In this document: piece after piece, positions 9,865 to 19,982 of the stretch
Numbering within the stretch: position 1 is the stretch's first letter
How the letters are laid out: each line of letters opens with the position of its first letter
Origin: Flammeovirga sp. OC4
GTDB lineage: Bacteria > Bacteroidota > Bacteroidia > Cytophagales > Flammeovirgaceae
Direction of reading: 5' to 3'
Assembly (NCBI RefSeq): GCF_000812565.1
Contig: NZ_JTAM01000032.1
Coordinates: 1-58,804 of the forward strand
DNA length: 58,804 nt
Notes under the pieces: generated by a model
What the model was told of the DNA's origin: nothing
Databases searched by the model: none
What the model saw: only the letters and a program-made list of their open reading frames with translations
Translations under genes and position numbers: made by a program

Positions 9865-11135
9865 AAAATAATTTTTATATTCAACCTACTCTTAACGAAG
9901 TATAGACAAGTTATATTTTGTAATATTACTGATATTGAAGTGCTAAGTGCAGCTCCGTTTAAACCATAAAAACTGATGAAAATGTAATTTAAAAGAATGT
10001 TTAATAGTGAAACAGAAAATGTTATTTTGCCAAAAACCTTTTGTTGGTTACAACTTACTAATAATAACCCTACTGCTCCTGTTCCTATGTTTATTGTTTG
10101 TCCAAAGGCTAATATAATTAAAGTCTGATAAGCTTCAATGAAATTTTCTCCCCAGATAGATAAAATATTTTCGCCAAAAATGAATAATACACAAAATATT
10201 ATTATACATAGAAGGGTTAGATAAGTTGTTATTTTTTTTATTAAATCAACCAATTCTTTTTTTCTATCATTAAAATATAATGGGCTAATTTGAGGAGCAA
10301 TAATAGAATTAGTTACTTGTAAAAGAAAACTTGTAGATAAAGCGATTCTAGAAGCTACACCATATAGTCCAACTTCTTTAGTTGATAACATTGAACCAAG
10401 CATGAGTGTATCAATATTTGTAGATATAGTAGAAACTAATCCTGCGAGTAATAAAGGGTATGAACTTTTTAATAATTTTTTTCCAATAAATTGAAAATTG
10501 TAATCTTTGAATAAAACAGTTTCTTTATGTATGAATAATAGTCCGATAAATAGTGTTCCCCACCTACTAATCAATATTGAATAGGTTAGTGTCTTAATAT
10601 TGAAAGTACCGAATAAGTAGATTATAGTTAATGAAACAATTAAAAGAATAATAGTAAGGCTTTCTCTTAGTAAGTTACTTTGCCAAATCTTATTACTTCC
10701 ATTTAAAATACTTGCAAAGATATTAGTTATTGAAGTTGGAATAACACAAGTAAGAATCAAACTGAAATATAAAATATTCTCAATATTAAATATTTTTATA
10801 ACTGAGAATTGGACTTCTGAAACTATTAATATGAGTACTATGAAAATTGAAGATATTAAGCTGATTATTACACCACTTAAACCTTTTGATTTTACATTCT
10901 GAAAAAATGATTTACTATTATCCAGTGAGATCTCTTTGGTTAATATTTGTGGTAACCCTAATAGAGAAAATAACACAAAAATATTTAAAGATTGAGTAGC
11001 AAGATTATAAAACCCTAATTGATTTACACCTAACTTTCTTGAAATTAATAAGCTTATAATGACTCCCAAAATTATTGTAATGATTTTGAGGATCATGTTT
11101 ATAGAAAACTTTTTGAGGAATGTGAAATTTAACAC
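9861..11135 (-). CDS. Wzx-type oligosaccharide flippase
   Basis: The 424-residue protein has about 12 to 14 hydrophobic segments. It begins with a polysaccharide-biosynthesis pattern (FSINMILKIITIILGVIIS, then SRKLGVNQLGFYNLA), characteristic of the MOP superfamily. The mid-protein stretch MLGSMLSTKEVGLYGVASRI is also typical of Wzx/RfbX. It would move the undecaprenyl-linked repeat unit across the inner membrane for Wzy. It is the only flippase gene in the locus. Confidence 0.88.
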   Translation of the reverse strand: MLNFTFLKKFSINMILKIITIILGVIISLLISRKLGVNQLGFYNLATQSLNIFVLFSLLGLPQILTKEISLDNSKSFFQNVKSKGLSGVIISLISSIFIVLILIVSEVQFSVIKIFNIENILYFSLILTCVIPTSITNIFASILNGSNKIWQSNLLRESLTIILLIVSLTIIYLFGTFNIKTLTYSILISRWGTLFIGLLFIHKETVLFKDYNFQFIGKKLLKSSYPLLLAGLVSTISTNIDTLMLGSMLSTKEVGLYGVASRIALSTSFLLQVTNSIIAPQISPLYFNDRKKELVDLIKKITTYLTLLCIIIFCVLFIFGENILSIWGENFIEAYQTLIILAFGQTINIGTGAVGLLLVSCNQQKVFGKITFSVSLLNILLNYIFISFYGLNGAALSTSISVILQNITCLYFVKSRLNIKIIL

Positions 11136-11152
11136 GTTTTAAATTACTTGTT

Positions 11153-12289
11153 TTATAAGTTTAGTAAAATTTCATCAAATTTTTCATAAGTCATCTTCTC
11201 ATAGTTTTTAAGCCAATCTTTAGATTTTAATACTAACTTTTTTCGAGACTCCTTATTGTTAATGATGTTACTCAGGGGTTTATCATTGTCAGATAACTTG
11301 TCATTAAGTTCAATTAATATACTTGAGAGTTCTTGACTAAATGAATACATATTTTTTTTTACAGCAACACAACCATTATAGTTGATTGACTTAAGTAATG
11401 CACCTTCTACTGGAGCCGACCATAATGATGGGCAGACAATAATTTTTGAATGGATTACAGCATCTTTTAAGCCATTATTCCAATTACAAGCTTTAAACTC
11501 AATATTTGAGGGGCAAGTGTGAGTAGTTATAGATTCTACTTCTTTTCGTGAATAAGGTATAAAAAAGCTATACTCTTGATATCGTTCAGCTAATTCAATA
11601 AAAAATAGAATTCCCTTATCAACTGCTAAAGTATTATGATAACAAAAATCATATCTTTTTGGTAGTGAATTATTATCCTTTTCTCGGATGATAATATTAT
11701 TATTCATTCCAATTACATCGGTAGATATTTGTTCCCCAAATTGCTTTTTGAGTAAAGTTTCTTGGTTAATATTTTGACACAAAAATGTAATAGAATTAAT
11801 TTTTTCTTTGATTGTTTTTATCATTAATGCATGTTCATCATATCTGTATTTGACAGGAAAAAAATTACACTTGTTTTCAAAATGGGAATTTTTGTTTTCT
11901 ATGCATTTGAGACATTCTTTACCGTATAATGAGTTATATGATTTAATACAAAAGAAAAAATTATCTAAAACGTAGATATATACCTTAGAACTACTGTTTA
12001 TAATATTTACTGTTTTCGTTAAGCCTAACGATTGTGGATGAAATAAGATACTAGTACTATCTTTTTGAATCTTATTGCTAGAAAAAAAATGTTGAAAGAT
12101 ATAATATGTTTTCTTAAGTAGTGGTTTTAAACCAGATTTGGCCATTAATTTCACTAAAAAATTATCAGGAGTTGAAATATAAAATAAATTGTATTGAATA
12201 TTTAGAGCATCTAATCGACTAAGAAAAAAGCCTACCAAATCACCAGCTCCTTTTTTATTGGGCTCAATGCCTGAGTATATATTAATCAT
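11153..12289 (-). CDS. GT-B (GT4-like) glycosyltransferase
   Basis: The 378-residue protein starts with MINIYSGIEPNKKGAGDLVG. It has a late KGILFFIELAERY donor-half helix and VCPSLWSAPVEGALLKS, which matches the glutamate-containing loop of GT4 enzymes. A Cys-rich stretch in the middle (GKECLKCIENKNSHFENKC) could bind a metal and is not usual for the family. Its start overlaps the stop of the upstream reductase gene by eight bases. It may be the transferase that adds the dideoxysugar made next door, but this is only inferred from adjacency. Confidence 0.68.
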   Translation of the reverse strand: MINIYSGIEPNKKGAGDLVGFFLSRLDALNIQYNLFYISTPDNFLVKLMAKSGLKPLLKKTYYIFQHFFSSNKIQKDSTSILFHPQSLGLTKTVNIINSSSKVYIYVLDNFFFCIKSYNSLYGKECLKCIENKNSHFENKCNFFPVKYRYDEHALMIKTIKEKINSITFLCQNINQETLLKKQFGEQISTDVIGMNNNIIIREKDNNSLPKRYDFCYHNTLAVDKGILFFIELAERYQEYSFFIPYSRKEVESITTHTCPSNIEFKACNWNNGLKDAVIHSKIIVCPSLWSAPVEGALLKSINYNGCVAVKKNMYSFSQELSSILIELNDKLSDNDKPLSNIINNKESRKKLVLKSKDWLKNYEKMTYEKFDEILLNL

Positions 12290-13172
12290 CTTTTAACCTT
12301 TCTAAACCCTCTTTTAAACTGATTTTACAATTCCACTTTTTTAAAATTTCAATTTTTGTATTAGGAATCATAACTTCTCTATTTCTGTAAGCTCTTTTTC
12401 CCCAATTTATAGTAATAGACTTTTCATTTATTGAGTTAAAAAGCATAATGAGTTCTTTCAAACTATGAGATTTGTTTGGCCTGATTGCATATGAGGAAAA
12501 ACTTTCGAATTCTTCTATAATATTGAAAAAGGCTTGATAGTAAGCTTGGCATATATCTGATATGTGAGTTAAAAATAATCTTTGTTCACCAAGAGACATT
12601 TCTAAGATTTTTTTTTCATCAGCAAACTGATGTAGTAAGTTAATTAATTTAGGACGGGTGTCATTCTCTCCATAAGTATCATATAATTGTAGAGTCATTG
12701 CTTTTAAATTTCCGTTTTCAGTATAGAACTGAATAATTTTTTCAAAAGCTTCCTTAGTAGCGGCGTATAGATCAACTGGATTATATTCTTCACTTTCATA
12801 GTATTGCCAATAAGTACCAGTGTTAATGAAGTACTTTATAGAAGCTTTAGAACACGCTTCTATAATTTCAGTAGAAAATAGTACATTACTATTAATAAGC
12901 TTGATAATATCTGAAGGTTCATGTTCTGTCTTAACATAAGAGGCTAGATGATATACAATATCAGCATCAGTAGTTTGAAAATATTCAATTAATGCTGAAA
13001 TATTATTATCATGATAGAATATAGATACCTTATCTATGATATCTTCAATATTACTTGTGTTCGAAGATTTTCTTAAAATTAAATGTATATTCCAACCTTT
13101 CTGAACAAGGAATCTAGCCAAGTTTGAACCAACAAAACCTGAACCTCCAGTTATTATCGCTGTATTTGACAT
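12282..13172 (-). CDS. NAD(P)-dependent sugar epimerase/reductase, candidate CDP-dideoxyhexose synthase
   Basis: A 296-residue extended short-chain dehydrogenase with GGSGFVG at 9-15 and the catalytic YAATK (Tyr136, Lys140). It directly follows the RfbH homologue (2-base gap) in a cluster holding the whole upstream CDP-3,6-dideoxyhexose path. It is therefore the best candidate for the final 4-ketoreductase step, which yields CDP-abequose or CDP-paratose (RfbJ/RfbS-type). The exact stereochemistry cannot be read from the sequence, and no CDP-tyvelose epimerase is seen. Confidence 0.7.
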   Translation of the reverse strand: MSNTAIITGGSGFVGSNLARFLVQKGWNIHLILRKSSNTSNIEDIIDKVSIFYHDNNISALIEYFQTTDADIVYHLASYVKTEHEPSDIIKLINSNVLFSTEIIEACSKASIKYFINTGTYWQYYESEEYNPVDLYAATKEAFEKIIQFYTENGNLKAMTLQLYDTYGENDTRPKLINLLHQFADEKKILEMSLGEQRLFLTHISDICQAYYQAFFNIIEEFESFSSYAIRPNKSHSLKELIMLFNSINEKSITINWGKRAYRNREVMIPNTKIEILKKWNCKISLKEGLERLKDD

Positions 13173-13174
13173 GC

Positions 13175-14497
13175 TTAGAAATTTAATCCAAAAAACTCTT
13201 CTAGCTTTTCAGCTACAAACTCAAAATGTTCTTCTCCTAATGCAGGGAACAAACCTATCCAGAAAGTATTCATCATAGTAATATCAGTGTGCTTTAATTC
13301 ACCAACAACTCTATATTCCAAATCTTTAAAATAAGGCTGTTTAATTAGGTTACCTGCAAATAAAAGACGAGAACCAATTTTATGACTGTCTAAGAATTTT
13401 AATAAGTCAACTCTATTAACACCAGCATTTTCCTTTAATGTAATAGCAAAGCCAAACCAAGATGGATTACTGTTTTCTGTTGGTTCCGTTAATTGAATAA
13501 ATTCTTCTAATGAGGATAATCTATTTTTTAAATAGTCAAAATTATCTCTTCTTTTCTGAATAAATTCTTCAACTCGATCTAATTGAGCTAAACCACATGC
13601 AGCTTGCATATCAGTAATTTTCAAGTTATAACCTGTATGAGAGTATACATACTTATGATCATAACCAAAAGGTAAGTCGCCGTGTTGTTGCTCAAATCGA
13701 CAACCACATGTGTTGTCACAACCTGGTGCACAATAACAATCTCTGCCCCAATCTCTAAAAGATTCAGCTATTAGCTTGAGCTCAGGATTATTTGTAAATA
13801 CAGCACCACCTTCACCCATTGTAATGTGATGAGCAGGGTAGAAGCTTAATGTTGCAATATCACCAAAAGTACCTACAAGCTGATCGTTATATGTAGCCCC
13901 TAATGCATCACAGCAATCCTCTACTAACCAAAGGTTATATTTATCGCACAACTCACGGATTTTACCCAAATTAAAAGGATTTCCTAAAGTGTGTGCTAGC
14001 ATAATCGCTTTTGTCTTTGGTGTAATAGCAGCTTCAATCAAATCTGCATCAATATTATGTGTTTTAATATCCACATCAACAAAAACGGGTATGGCTCCAA
14101 ATTGTACAATTGGGTTTACTGTTGTTGGAAAACCTGCAGCAACACCAATTACTTCATCTCCTTTTTTAATTGCTCTATCTCCTAATTTTGGAGAAGTTAA
14201 AGCACTAAATGCAACTAAGTTAGCTGATGAACCAGAATTGACAGATAAGCAATATTTAACACCTAAAAAATCTGCTAGCTTTTTCTCAAAAAGTTGATTA
14301 AAACGACCTGTCGTCAACCACCCATCTAAAGATGCATCAACCATATTTTGAAGCTCTTCTTTCCCGATTACTTTACCTGCAGGTGGGATAGGAGTACTTC
14401 CTCCTTCAAAAGCTACAGGAGCATATTTTTCATTAGCATACTGTTCAACAAGTTCACTGATTTGTTGACGTAATTCTTTTGCTTTATTTGATTCCAT
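13175..14497 (-). CDS. rfbH: CDP-4-keto-6-deoxy-D-glucose 3-dehydrase (E1)
   Basis: The 440-residue protein is the PMP- and [2Fe-2S]-dependent E1 that starts C3 deoxygenation of CDP-4-keto-6-deoxyglucose. The active-site lysine of ordinary DegT aminotransferases is replaced by histidine in SFYPAHHITMGEGG (His223), the defining feature of E1. Cys196, Cys254, Cys256 and Cys264 have the spacing C-x57-C-x-C-x7-C expected for its iron-sulfur cluster. Its ATG shares one base with the rfbG stop (TAATG). It needs the E3 reductase encoded three genes upstream at 16354-17352. Confidence 0.95.
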   Translation of the reverse strand: MESNKAKELRQQISELVEQYANEKYAPVAFEGGSTPIPPAGKVIGKEELQNMVDASLDGWLTTGRFNQLFEKKLADFLGVKYCLSVNSGSSANLVAFSALTSPKLGDRAIKKGDEVIGVAAGFPTTVNPIVQFGAIPVFVDVDIKTHNIDADLIEAAITPKTKAIMLAHTLGNPFNLGKIRELCDKYNLWLVEDCCDALGATYNDQLVGTFGDIATLSFYPAHHITMGEGGAVFTNNPELKLIAESFRDWGRDCYCAPGCDNTCGCRFEQQHGDLPFGYDHKYVYSHTGYNLKITDMQAACGLAQLDRVEEFIQKRRDNFDYLKNRLSSLEEFIQLTEPTENSNPSWFGFAITLKENAGVNRVDLLKFLDSHKIGSRLLFAGNLIKQPYFKDLEYRVVGELKHTDITMMNTFWIGLFPALGEEHFEFVAEKLEEFFGLNF

Positions 14498-15582
14498 TAT
14501 ATTCCTTTCTGATATTTATCTATTTCCTGAATACATTGATCTTGCAAATTAGCACCACTTCTATAGGCTTGTTGCCAATTAATGATCAATGATAATGTAT
14601 TTTCTAATCTCCACTGAGGTTCCCACTTTAAAATATTCTTCGCTTTTGAGCAATCTAATTTTAAGAAACCTGCTTCATGTGGATTACTGTTTTTATCTAA
14701 TTCCCAAGAAGCATCATTCCCCCAAAGTTTTACCATTTTGTTGAGAATCCATTCTACAGATTTGCAGTCTTCGTCGAGAGGACCGAAATTCCAACCTTCT
14801 GCAAGAGAATCATCTTCAAAAAGTTGTTCTGCAAGCACAAGATAACCTGAAAGAGGCTCTAAGACATGTTGCCAAGGTCTTGTAGATAATGGGTTTCTGA
14901 CTATTACAGGCTTTTTGTTTTCAAAAGCATTAAGAATATCTGGGATTAATCGGTCTTCAGCCCAATCACCGCCACCAATGACATTTCCTGCTCTTGCTGA
15001 AGCTAAATTAGCTGTATCATTAGTTGCGTAGAAAGATCTTCTAAATGATGAAGTAACTAATTCAGCACAACCTTTACTACTACTATAAGGGTCGTGTCCT
15101 CCCATAGGTTCATTTTCTCTATAACCCCAAGCCCATTCTTTGTTTTCATAGCATTTATCTGTAGTGACAGATACTATTGATTTTAAATTTGAGCAGTATC
15201 TAGCAGACTCTAACACATTTACAGTACCCATCACATTCGATGAATAAGTATCCACAGGATCTTTATAGGATAATCTTACTAATGGTTGCGCTGCCATATG
15301 AATCAATACATCAGGGTTAAATCCAATCATACTCTGTTTTAATTGAGATAGATTTCGAATATCACCGATTTCTGAATCCATATTATCTGCTATATTTGCT
15401 ATAGAAAATAGAGCAGGGGAGGTATTCTCTTCTAATGCATATCCCTTGACTATTGCACCTAAGGATTGAAGCCATAGAGAAAGCCATCCGCCTTTAAAAC
15501 CTGTATGTCCAGTTAAAAAAACTTTTTTCCCCTTCCAAAAGGTTGAGTTCACTTTTCCTTTAATTATACCCATAATTTCCAA
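14497..15582 (-). CDS. rfbG: CDP-glucose 4,6-dehydratase
   Basis: The 361-residue enzyme converts CDP-D-glucose to CDP-4-keto-6-deoxy-D-glucose. It has the NAD motif GHTGFKG at 25-31 and the YSSSK catalytic pair (Tyr166, Lys170). The [19 protein letters not shown] start is typical of RfbG. The reading frame begins MEIMG, and a start at the second Met (15573) is equally possible. With either start it overlaps the end of rfbF. It shares one base with rfbH, so the three enzymes are tightly coupled. Confidence 0.95.
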   Translation of the reverse strand: MEIMGIIKGKVNSTFWKGKKVFLTGHTGFKGGWLSLWLQSLGAIVKGYALEENTSPALFSIANIADNMDSEIGDIRNLSQLKQSMIGFNPDVLIHMAAQPLVRLSYKDPVDTYSSNVMGTVNVLESARYCSNLKSIVSVTTDKCYENKEWAWGYRENEPMGGHDPYSSSKGCAELVTSSFRRSFYATNDTANLASARAGNVIGGGDWAEDRLIPDILNAFENKKPVIVRNPLSTRPWQHVLEPLSGYLVLAEQLFEDDSLAEGWNFGPLDEDCKSVEWILNKMVKLWGNDASWELDKNSNPHEAGFLKLDCSKAKNILKWEPQWRLENTLSLIINWQQAYRSGANLQDQCIQEIDKYQKGI

Positions 15583-16337
15583 GGTGCTTTTTTAGTTTTC
15601 CACAATTCTTCTAAATGCATTTTATCTCTTAATGTATCCATTGGTTGCCAAAAGCCTTCATGTTTGAATGACATCAATTCACCATCAGCAGCTAATCCTT
15701 TTAAAGGCTCTTGCTCCCAAATAGTATTGTCTCCTTCAATTCTTTCTAACACTTTTGGAGATAAAACAAAGAAGCCACCATTAATTAAGGCTCCATCACC
15801 TCTTGGTTTCTCCTGAAATTGTTTCACTTCGTTGTGTTGAATATCCAATGCACCAAAACGGCCAGGAGGGAAAGTAGCAGTAAGCGTTGCTTGTTTTCCG
15901 TGTGCTTTATGAAAGTCTATTAATTCCTTGATATTGACATCTCCAACACCATCACCATACGTAAAACAGAAAGCCTCTTCATCTTTTAAATATTTCCCAA
16001 CACGTCCTAATCTTCCTCCAGTCATAGATGTTTCACCTGTATCCACAAGAGTCACTGTCCATGGTTCAGCACGTTTTTCATGTACTTCAATTTTATTGTC
16101 AATCATATTAAATGTAATATCAGACATATGATTGAAGTAGTTGGCAAAGTATTCCTTAATTACATAACCTTTGTAACCACAGCAGATGATAAAGTCATTA
16201 ATGCCATAATGAGAATATATTTTCATAATATGCCATAGAATGGGTTTACCACCAACTTCGACCATAGGTTTAGGCTTTGTTACAGTCTCTTCACTTAAGC
16301 GAGTACCAAGACCACCTGCAAGAATAACAGCTTTCAT
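15564..16337 (-). CDS. rfbF: Glucose-1-phosphate cytidylyltransferase
   Basis: The 257-residue nucleotidyltransferase makes CDP-D-glucose from CTP and glucose 1-phosphate, the first step of the CDP-deoxysugar path. LAGGLGTRL at 6-14 and TKPKPM at 20-25 are the nucleotide- and phosphate-binding motifs. The [11 protein letters not shown] and [12 protein letters not shown] stretches are characteristic of RfbF rather than of RmlA. The gene overlaps rfbG by up to 19 bases and follows the E3 gene by 16 bases. Confidence 0.95.
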   Translation of the reverse strand: MKAVILAGGLGTRLSEETVTKPKPMVEVGGKPILWHIMKIYSHYGINDFIICCGYKGYVIKEYFANYFNHMSDITFNMIDNKIEVHEKRAEPWTVTLVDTGETSMTGGRLGRVGKYLKDEEAFCFTYGDGVGDVNIKELIDFHKAHGKQATLTATFPPGRFGALDIQHNEVKQFQEKPRGDGALINGGFFVLSPKVLERIEGDNTIWEQEPLKGLAADGELMSFKHEGFWQPMDTLRDKMHLEELWKTKKAPWKLWV

Positions 16338-16353
16338 GTTTTATTTATGATTA

Positions 16354-17352
16354 TTAGTTAGTGCAGATAAATGCATCTGCATAAAAGTTTTCCTCTTTTA
16401 GTTTATTTTCAATTAATAAACGCTTAGCGTCATTAATCATTTGATTTGATCCACAAGCAAAAACTTGAGAAGATTGTAAGTCAATTTGATCTTCTAATAA
16501 GATACGTTGTATATACCCTTTTTTACCTTTCCAAGTGTTATTTGGTCTTGATAAAACAGGTGTAAACGTTAAACTGATATTTTTGAAGTTAGAAGACCAA
16601 AATAGATCCTCATTGTACCTAGCTCCGAAATAGACGTGAATACTTTTATTTTCAACAACATCAGGACTTTCGTCAAAATAGTTTAGTATAGCATTAATAG
16701 GAGCAATACCAGTACCTGTAGCTAAAAGTATAATGTTCTGAATTTCTTCTTTAGGTCTGTAAAAGAAAGTGCCTAAGGGACCTTCTAATCTGATTAAATC
16801 ATTTAGCTTAGCTTCATTGAACCAATATTGACTCATTAAGCCACCTTCATAATTTTTAATATAAAAAACTAGGGTTTTATCAGCGTTTACTTTTGCGATA
16901 GAGTAACTCCTTTTCGTAGTTCCTTTTATTAAATTCACATATTGTCCAGCATTAAACTGAAAATTAGCTGTTGGAGGCAAACGTAATTCTAAAGCAACTA
17001 CATCGGATGTTAGTTTTTCAATTTTATTGATCTTAGAAGGATAAATTTTAGACTCATATATCGTAATATATCCTAAATCTTCTATGTCTAATTTTAGATC
17101 AGATTTCGGTATAGTATTACAGGAAAGTATATAATTATTATCTTTTTCTTCGTCTGTTAGAATAAGGTCTTCTTCTATTCTTTCTGTTTCCCCTTCTAGT
17201 ACTCTTACCTTACATGCACTACATCTAGCTTTTAAACAGCTATGTTCTAAGTGTATGTTTTTCTTTCTTGCTGCATCAAAGATGCTTTCATTTTCCTCAC
17301 AAGAAAATGACTTATTATTTTTTAATGTTATTTGATACATTTTATTTTCCAA
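16354..17352 (-). CDS. CDP-6-deoxy-delta-3,4-glucoseen reductase (E3)
   Basis: The 332-residue flavoprotein joins an N-terminal plant-type ferredoxin to a ferredoxin-NADP reductase module. The cluster ligands are Cys39, Cys44, Cys47 and Cys78 (C-x4-C-x2-C-x30-C). RSYSIA near residue 148 binds FAD, and [11 protein letters not shown] near 210 binds the pyridine nucleotide. It supplies electrons to the RfbH E1, as AscD/RfbI do in Yersinia and Salmonella. A start at Met1 overlaps ugd by 11 bases. Met5 (17340) would leave a one-base gap and is also plausible. Confidence 0.92.
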   Translation of the reverse strand: MENKMYQITLKNNKSFSCEENESIFDAARKKNIHLEHSCLKARCSACKVRVLEGETERIEEDLILTDEEKDNNYILSCNTIPKSDLKLDIEDLGYITIYESKIYPSKINKIEKLTSDVVALELRLPPTANFQFNAGQYVNLIKGTTKRSYSIAKVNADKTLVFYIKNYEGGLMSQYWFNEAKLNDLIRLEGPLGTFFYRPKEEIQNIILLATGTGIAPINAILNYFDESPDVVENKSIHVYFGARYNEDLFWSSNFKNISLTFTPVLSRPNNTWKGKKGYIQRILLEDQIDLQSSQVFACGSNQMINDAKRLLIENKLKEENFYADAFICTN

Positions 17353-18736
17353 TACAGCTAACTGTAAATCCTATCTCATTTAGTTCCTTTTTATTAAGGA
17401 TATTTCTTCCATCAAAGATACTAGCAGGTTTTAAAACTAACTTATATATATGTTCCCAATCATAATTAATAAACTCATCCCATTCCGTGAGTACAGCTAT
17501 CGCATGAGATCCTTTTGCAGCTTCATATGGATCATTTACCACTTTCACTCTTTCTTTAATTTCTTCTGGTGAATGTGTATTTAAATATTCTAAATCAGCA
17601 TAAATTCTTTCAGCTGTTACTTTTGGGTCATAAACCACAATATTGGCCTGTTCATCTAGTAAATGATCAGAAACATAAATGGCAGCAGATTCACGAGTAT
17701 CATTCGTATCTTTCTTAAAAGCCCAACCATAAAACGCAATATTCTTACCAGATACAGTATTATAGGAGTTCTTGATAATGTTATCAGCAAAACGACGTTT
17801 TTGATAATCATTAAGTTTAATTACTTGATCCCAGTATTCTGCTACTTCATCTAGACCATAGGATTTAGCGATATATACTAAGTTTAATACATCTTTTTGA
17901 AAACAAGAACCACCAAAACCTACAGATGATTTTAAGAATTTTGATCCTATACGAGAATCCATACCGATAGCTCGTGCAATTTCATCCACATCAGCTTCTG
18001 TTTCCTCGCATAAAGCGGACATTGCGTTGATAGATGAGATACGTTGTGCTAAGAATGCATTTGCGGTCAATTTTGATAACTCGGAAGACCAAACATTAGT
18101 TTGTAATACTTGATCTTTAGGAACCCATGCTTCATAAATTCCGGATAATAAATCTTTCGCTTCTTGTCCTGTAGGTGTGTCATCACCACCAATTAATACA
18201 CGGTCAGGGTTCATTAAGTCATCAATTGCAGTGCCTTCTGCGAGAAATTCAGGATTTGAAAGGATTTCAAAGTGAACCCCATTTCCTGTACTTGATAAAA
18301 TACTCTTTAAGGCTTCTGCTGTTCTAACAGGAAGAGTAGATTTTTCAACTACAATTTTATCATCAGTAGCAACCTCAGCAATTTGACGTGCACATAGTTC
18401 AATGTATTTTAAATCAGCGGCTTGTCCTTTACCCTTTCCGTACGTTTTTGTAGGTGTATTGACGGATATAAAAATCATATCAGCCTCCTGAATACCTTTT
18501 GCGACATTAGTGGAGAAGAATAAGTTTTTATTTCTAGTTTGGGCAACTACTTCAGCTAATCCAGGCTCGTAAATTGGCAATAGATCTAGATCTTTATTAT
18601 TCCAGTCATCTATTCGTTCTTTATTAATATCAACAATATTAACTTTAATATATGGGTTTTTTAGAGCAATTACAGCCATCGTAGGCCCCCCTACGTAGCC
18701 AGCACCAATGCAACAAATATTTTTAATTTCTTTCAT
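17342..18736 (-). CDS. ugd: UDP-glucose 6-dehydrogenase
   Basis: The enzyme oxidises UDP-glucose to UDP-glucuronic acid with two NAD+. The start was placed at the Met of [16 protein letters not shown] (18736), giving 464 residues, because the frame upstream overlaps the regulator gene and this ATG puts the Rossmann motif GAGYVG at the usual place. The catalytic cysteine lies in [10 protein letters not shown]. The sequence type ([11 protein letters not shown], long C-terminal domain) is the larger, eukaryote-like UGDH class. It lies one base after the regulator stop and overlaps the E3 gene or nearly touches it. Confidence 0.93.
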   Translation of the reverse strand: MKEIKNICCIGAGYVGGPTMAVIALKNPYIKVNIVDINKERIDDWNNKDLDLLPIYEPGLAEVVAQTRNKNLFFSTNVAKGIQEADMIFISVNTPTKTYGKGKGQAADLKYIELCARQIAEVATDDKIVVEKSTLPVRTAEALKSILSSTGNGVHFEILSNPEFLAEGTAIDDLMNPDRVLIGGDDTPTGQEAKDLLSGIYEAWVPKDQVLQTNVWSSELSKLTANAFLAQRISSINAMSALCEETEADVDEIARAIGMDSRIGSKFLKSSVGFGGSCFQKDVLNLVYIAKSYGLDEVAEYWDQVIKLNDYQKRRFADNIIKNSYNTVSGKNIAFYGWAFKKDTNDTRESAAIYVSDHLLDEQANIVVYDPKVTAERIYADLEYLNTHSPEEIKERVKVVNDPYEAAKGSHAIAVLTEWDEFINYDWEHIYKLVLKPASIFDGRNILNKKELNEIGFTVSCIGK

Positions 18737-18737
18737 T

Positions 18738-19262
18738 TTATTTACACTTATGCTCAAAAATTTTAAGAGCATTTGGTGGGATTATATTAGTACTTGTTTC
18801 CGTTAATTCAGAGTATTTTACCTTGCGGACTAAAGTATTTTCTACTTTATCAATAAGTTTATTTAAGTAGATATGGTCAAAATTTCCTTTTATTAGTAAC
18901 TCAATTGTGCTACTGTTGGTGCCTTTTGCTATCTCACCTATAAGATAAACTTCTTCGATGCTTCCTAGTTTTTTTAGTACATTTTCAATAATTATGTCCA
19001 ATCCAACATACTTTTGAACTAAAGAATGTAAATCATTGAATAATGGATGAGCAGTATTAACCTTGAAAAATTTTTTATTTCCTCTAAATGTGGAATCTAA
19101 CATGTTTGCTTTTTCCAAACGATTTAACTCTACTCTAATGGAGTTTGTTGATTCTGAAAGTTCTATGGCTAACCCTCTTAAATAAGCTGTATTATTGGGA
19201 TTAAGGAAAAATTTCAGAAGTAGTTTTAATCGGGTTTTTGAAGTTATTAATGCTTCTAGCAT
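18738..19262 (-). CDS. Winged-helix (ArsR/MarR-like) regulator heading the sugar-gene operon
   Basis: The 174-residue protein has an N-terminal winged helix (about 8-65): [36 protein letters not shown] for the HTH, then a beta wing with [14 protein letters not shown]. The remaining part (about 75-160) resembles the small regulatory or degenerate nucleotidyltransferase-like domains found in regulators next to polysaccharide genes in Bacteroidota. It stands one base before ugd, first gene after the IS cluster, so it is likely transcribed with and may control the sugar genes. The ligand is unknown. Confidence 0.65.
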   Translation of the reverse strand: MLEALITSKTRLKLLLKFFLNPNNTAYLRGLAIELSESTNSIRVELNRLEKANMLDSTFRGNKKFFKVNTAHPLFNDLHSLVQKYVGLDIIIENVLKKLGSIEEVYLIGEIAKGTNSSTIELLIKGNFDHIYLNKLIDKVENTLVRKVKYSELTETSTNIIPPNALKIFEHKCK

Positions 19263-19721
19263 TTAATTGGAAAATAAATGTAATTTGAATTCAATACGGC
19301 TTCGCCACGTCAGTCACATTCAGAATGCCGTGACTTCTTTATCGATTTAATGAATGTAAATTAAATATGAGTAAAATTTTTATACAAATCATTTTGAAGT
19401 TATTTTGAAGAATTACCGTTAAGATGTTGAATATCAGTATTAAAATAATAAACGTTTTAAGTACCCTATTAAATGATTGTAGTTGTGTTAATGCTTTTTG
19501 GTTTATGAAATGAGTTTAGAACTTTTCCTTTCAGTGTTGTATTTTAGAAAACCTACTATGATATTCTAGGTTATGAAATAATAGTTTTGATAAGAGAAGT
19601 GTAGATTACTCGATTGATAATTCATATTAACTTTTCAACTAAGTATCGTTGTGATATTTTGGACTTGTAGTATTTATTAGAGTGTGTTGGAAATAAGGAG
19701 ATATAGTTTTTTATTAATTTC
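19263..19721. other. Gene-free leader upstream of the regulator
   Basis: About 460 bases without a supported gene lie between the regulator start and the IS4 fragment. It must hold the promoter if the ugd-to-fcl segment is transcribed separately from the wza end, but I could not find a convincing TTTG/TAnnTTTG pair on the minus strand. Near the gene, 19296-19334 is notably GC-rich and contains an imperfect palindrome (listed separately). Confidence 0.5.
19313..19334. promoter_or_regulatory. Imperfect palindrome upstream of the regulator gene
   Basis: GTCACATTC-A-GAATgccGTGAC: the outer GTCAC/GTGAC and inner ATTC/GAAT arms pair with a three-base insertion on one side. It stands about 50 bases upstream of the start of the winged-helix regulator, in a short GC-rich patch within AT-rich DNA. 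An operator for autoregulation is one reading. A leftover of a mobile element is another. Confidence 0.3.
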
Positions 19722-19797
19722 CTAAGTATATGACAAAAAAAATGACTCTCCATGAAATTGATTAAATTTGAATTTCGACATACAAAATTTATCAATT

Positions 19798-19943
19798 ATG
19801 GAAAGTCAACACGAATATACGAAATTGTTTGAAAAAATAAATTCACATATCAAAATCAACAAGGCTAGATTAGATTGTTTGACATGTCTAATTATTTCAA
19901 TGCTCAAGAATCAAACTGTAAATTATAATAAGTTAGCTCAAGG
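19798..19943 (+). pseudogene. 5' fragment of an IS4-like transposase
   Basis: From the ATG at 19798 the frame reads MESQHEYTKLFEKINSHIKI and on through CLIISMLKNQTVNYNKLA, the usual N-terminal part of IS4-family transposases of Bacteroidota. Homology ends at about 19943, where the inverted repeat of the IS1-like element begins. Everything after the first 49 or so residues, including the DDE core, is missing. The upstream end of this element may lie near 19722. Confidence 0.6.
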
Positions 19944-19982
19944 GGTAGGTAACTATTTAAGTGTTGTTATACCACTTATCTA

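Noticed and set aside
13989-14297. A 102-codon plus-strand frame inside rfbH
   Set aside because: It is antisense to a strongly conserved enzyme gene and shows no family features.
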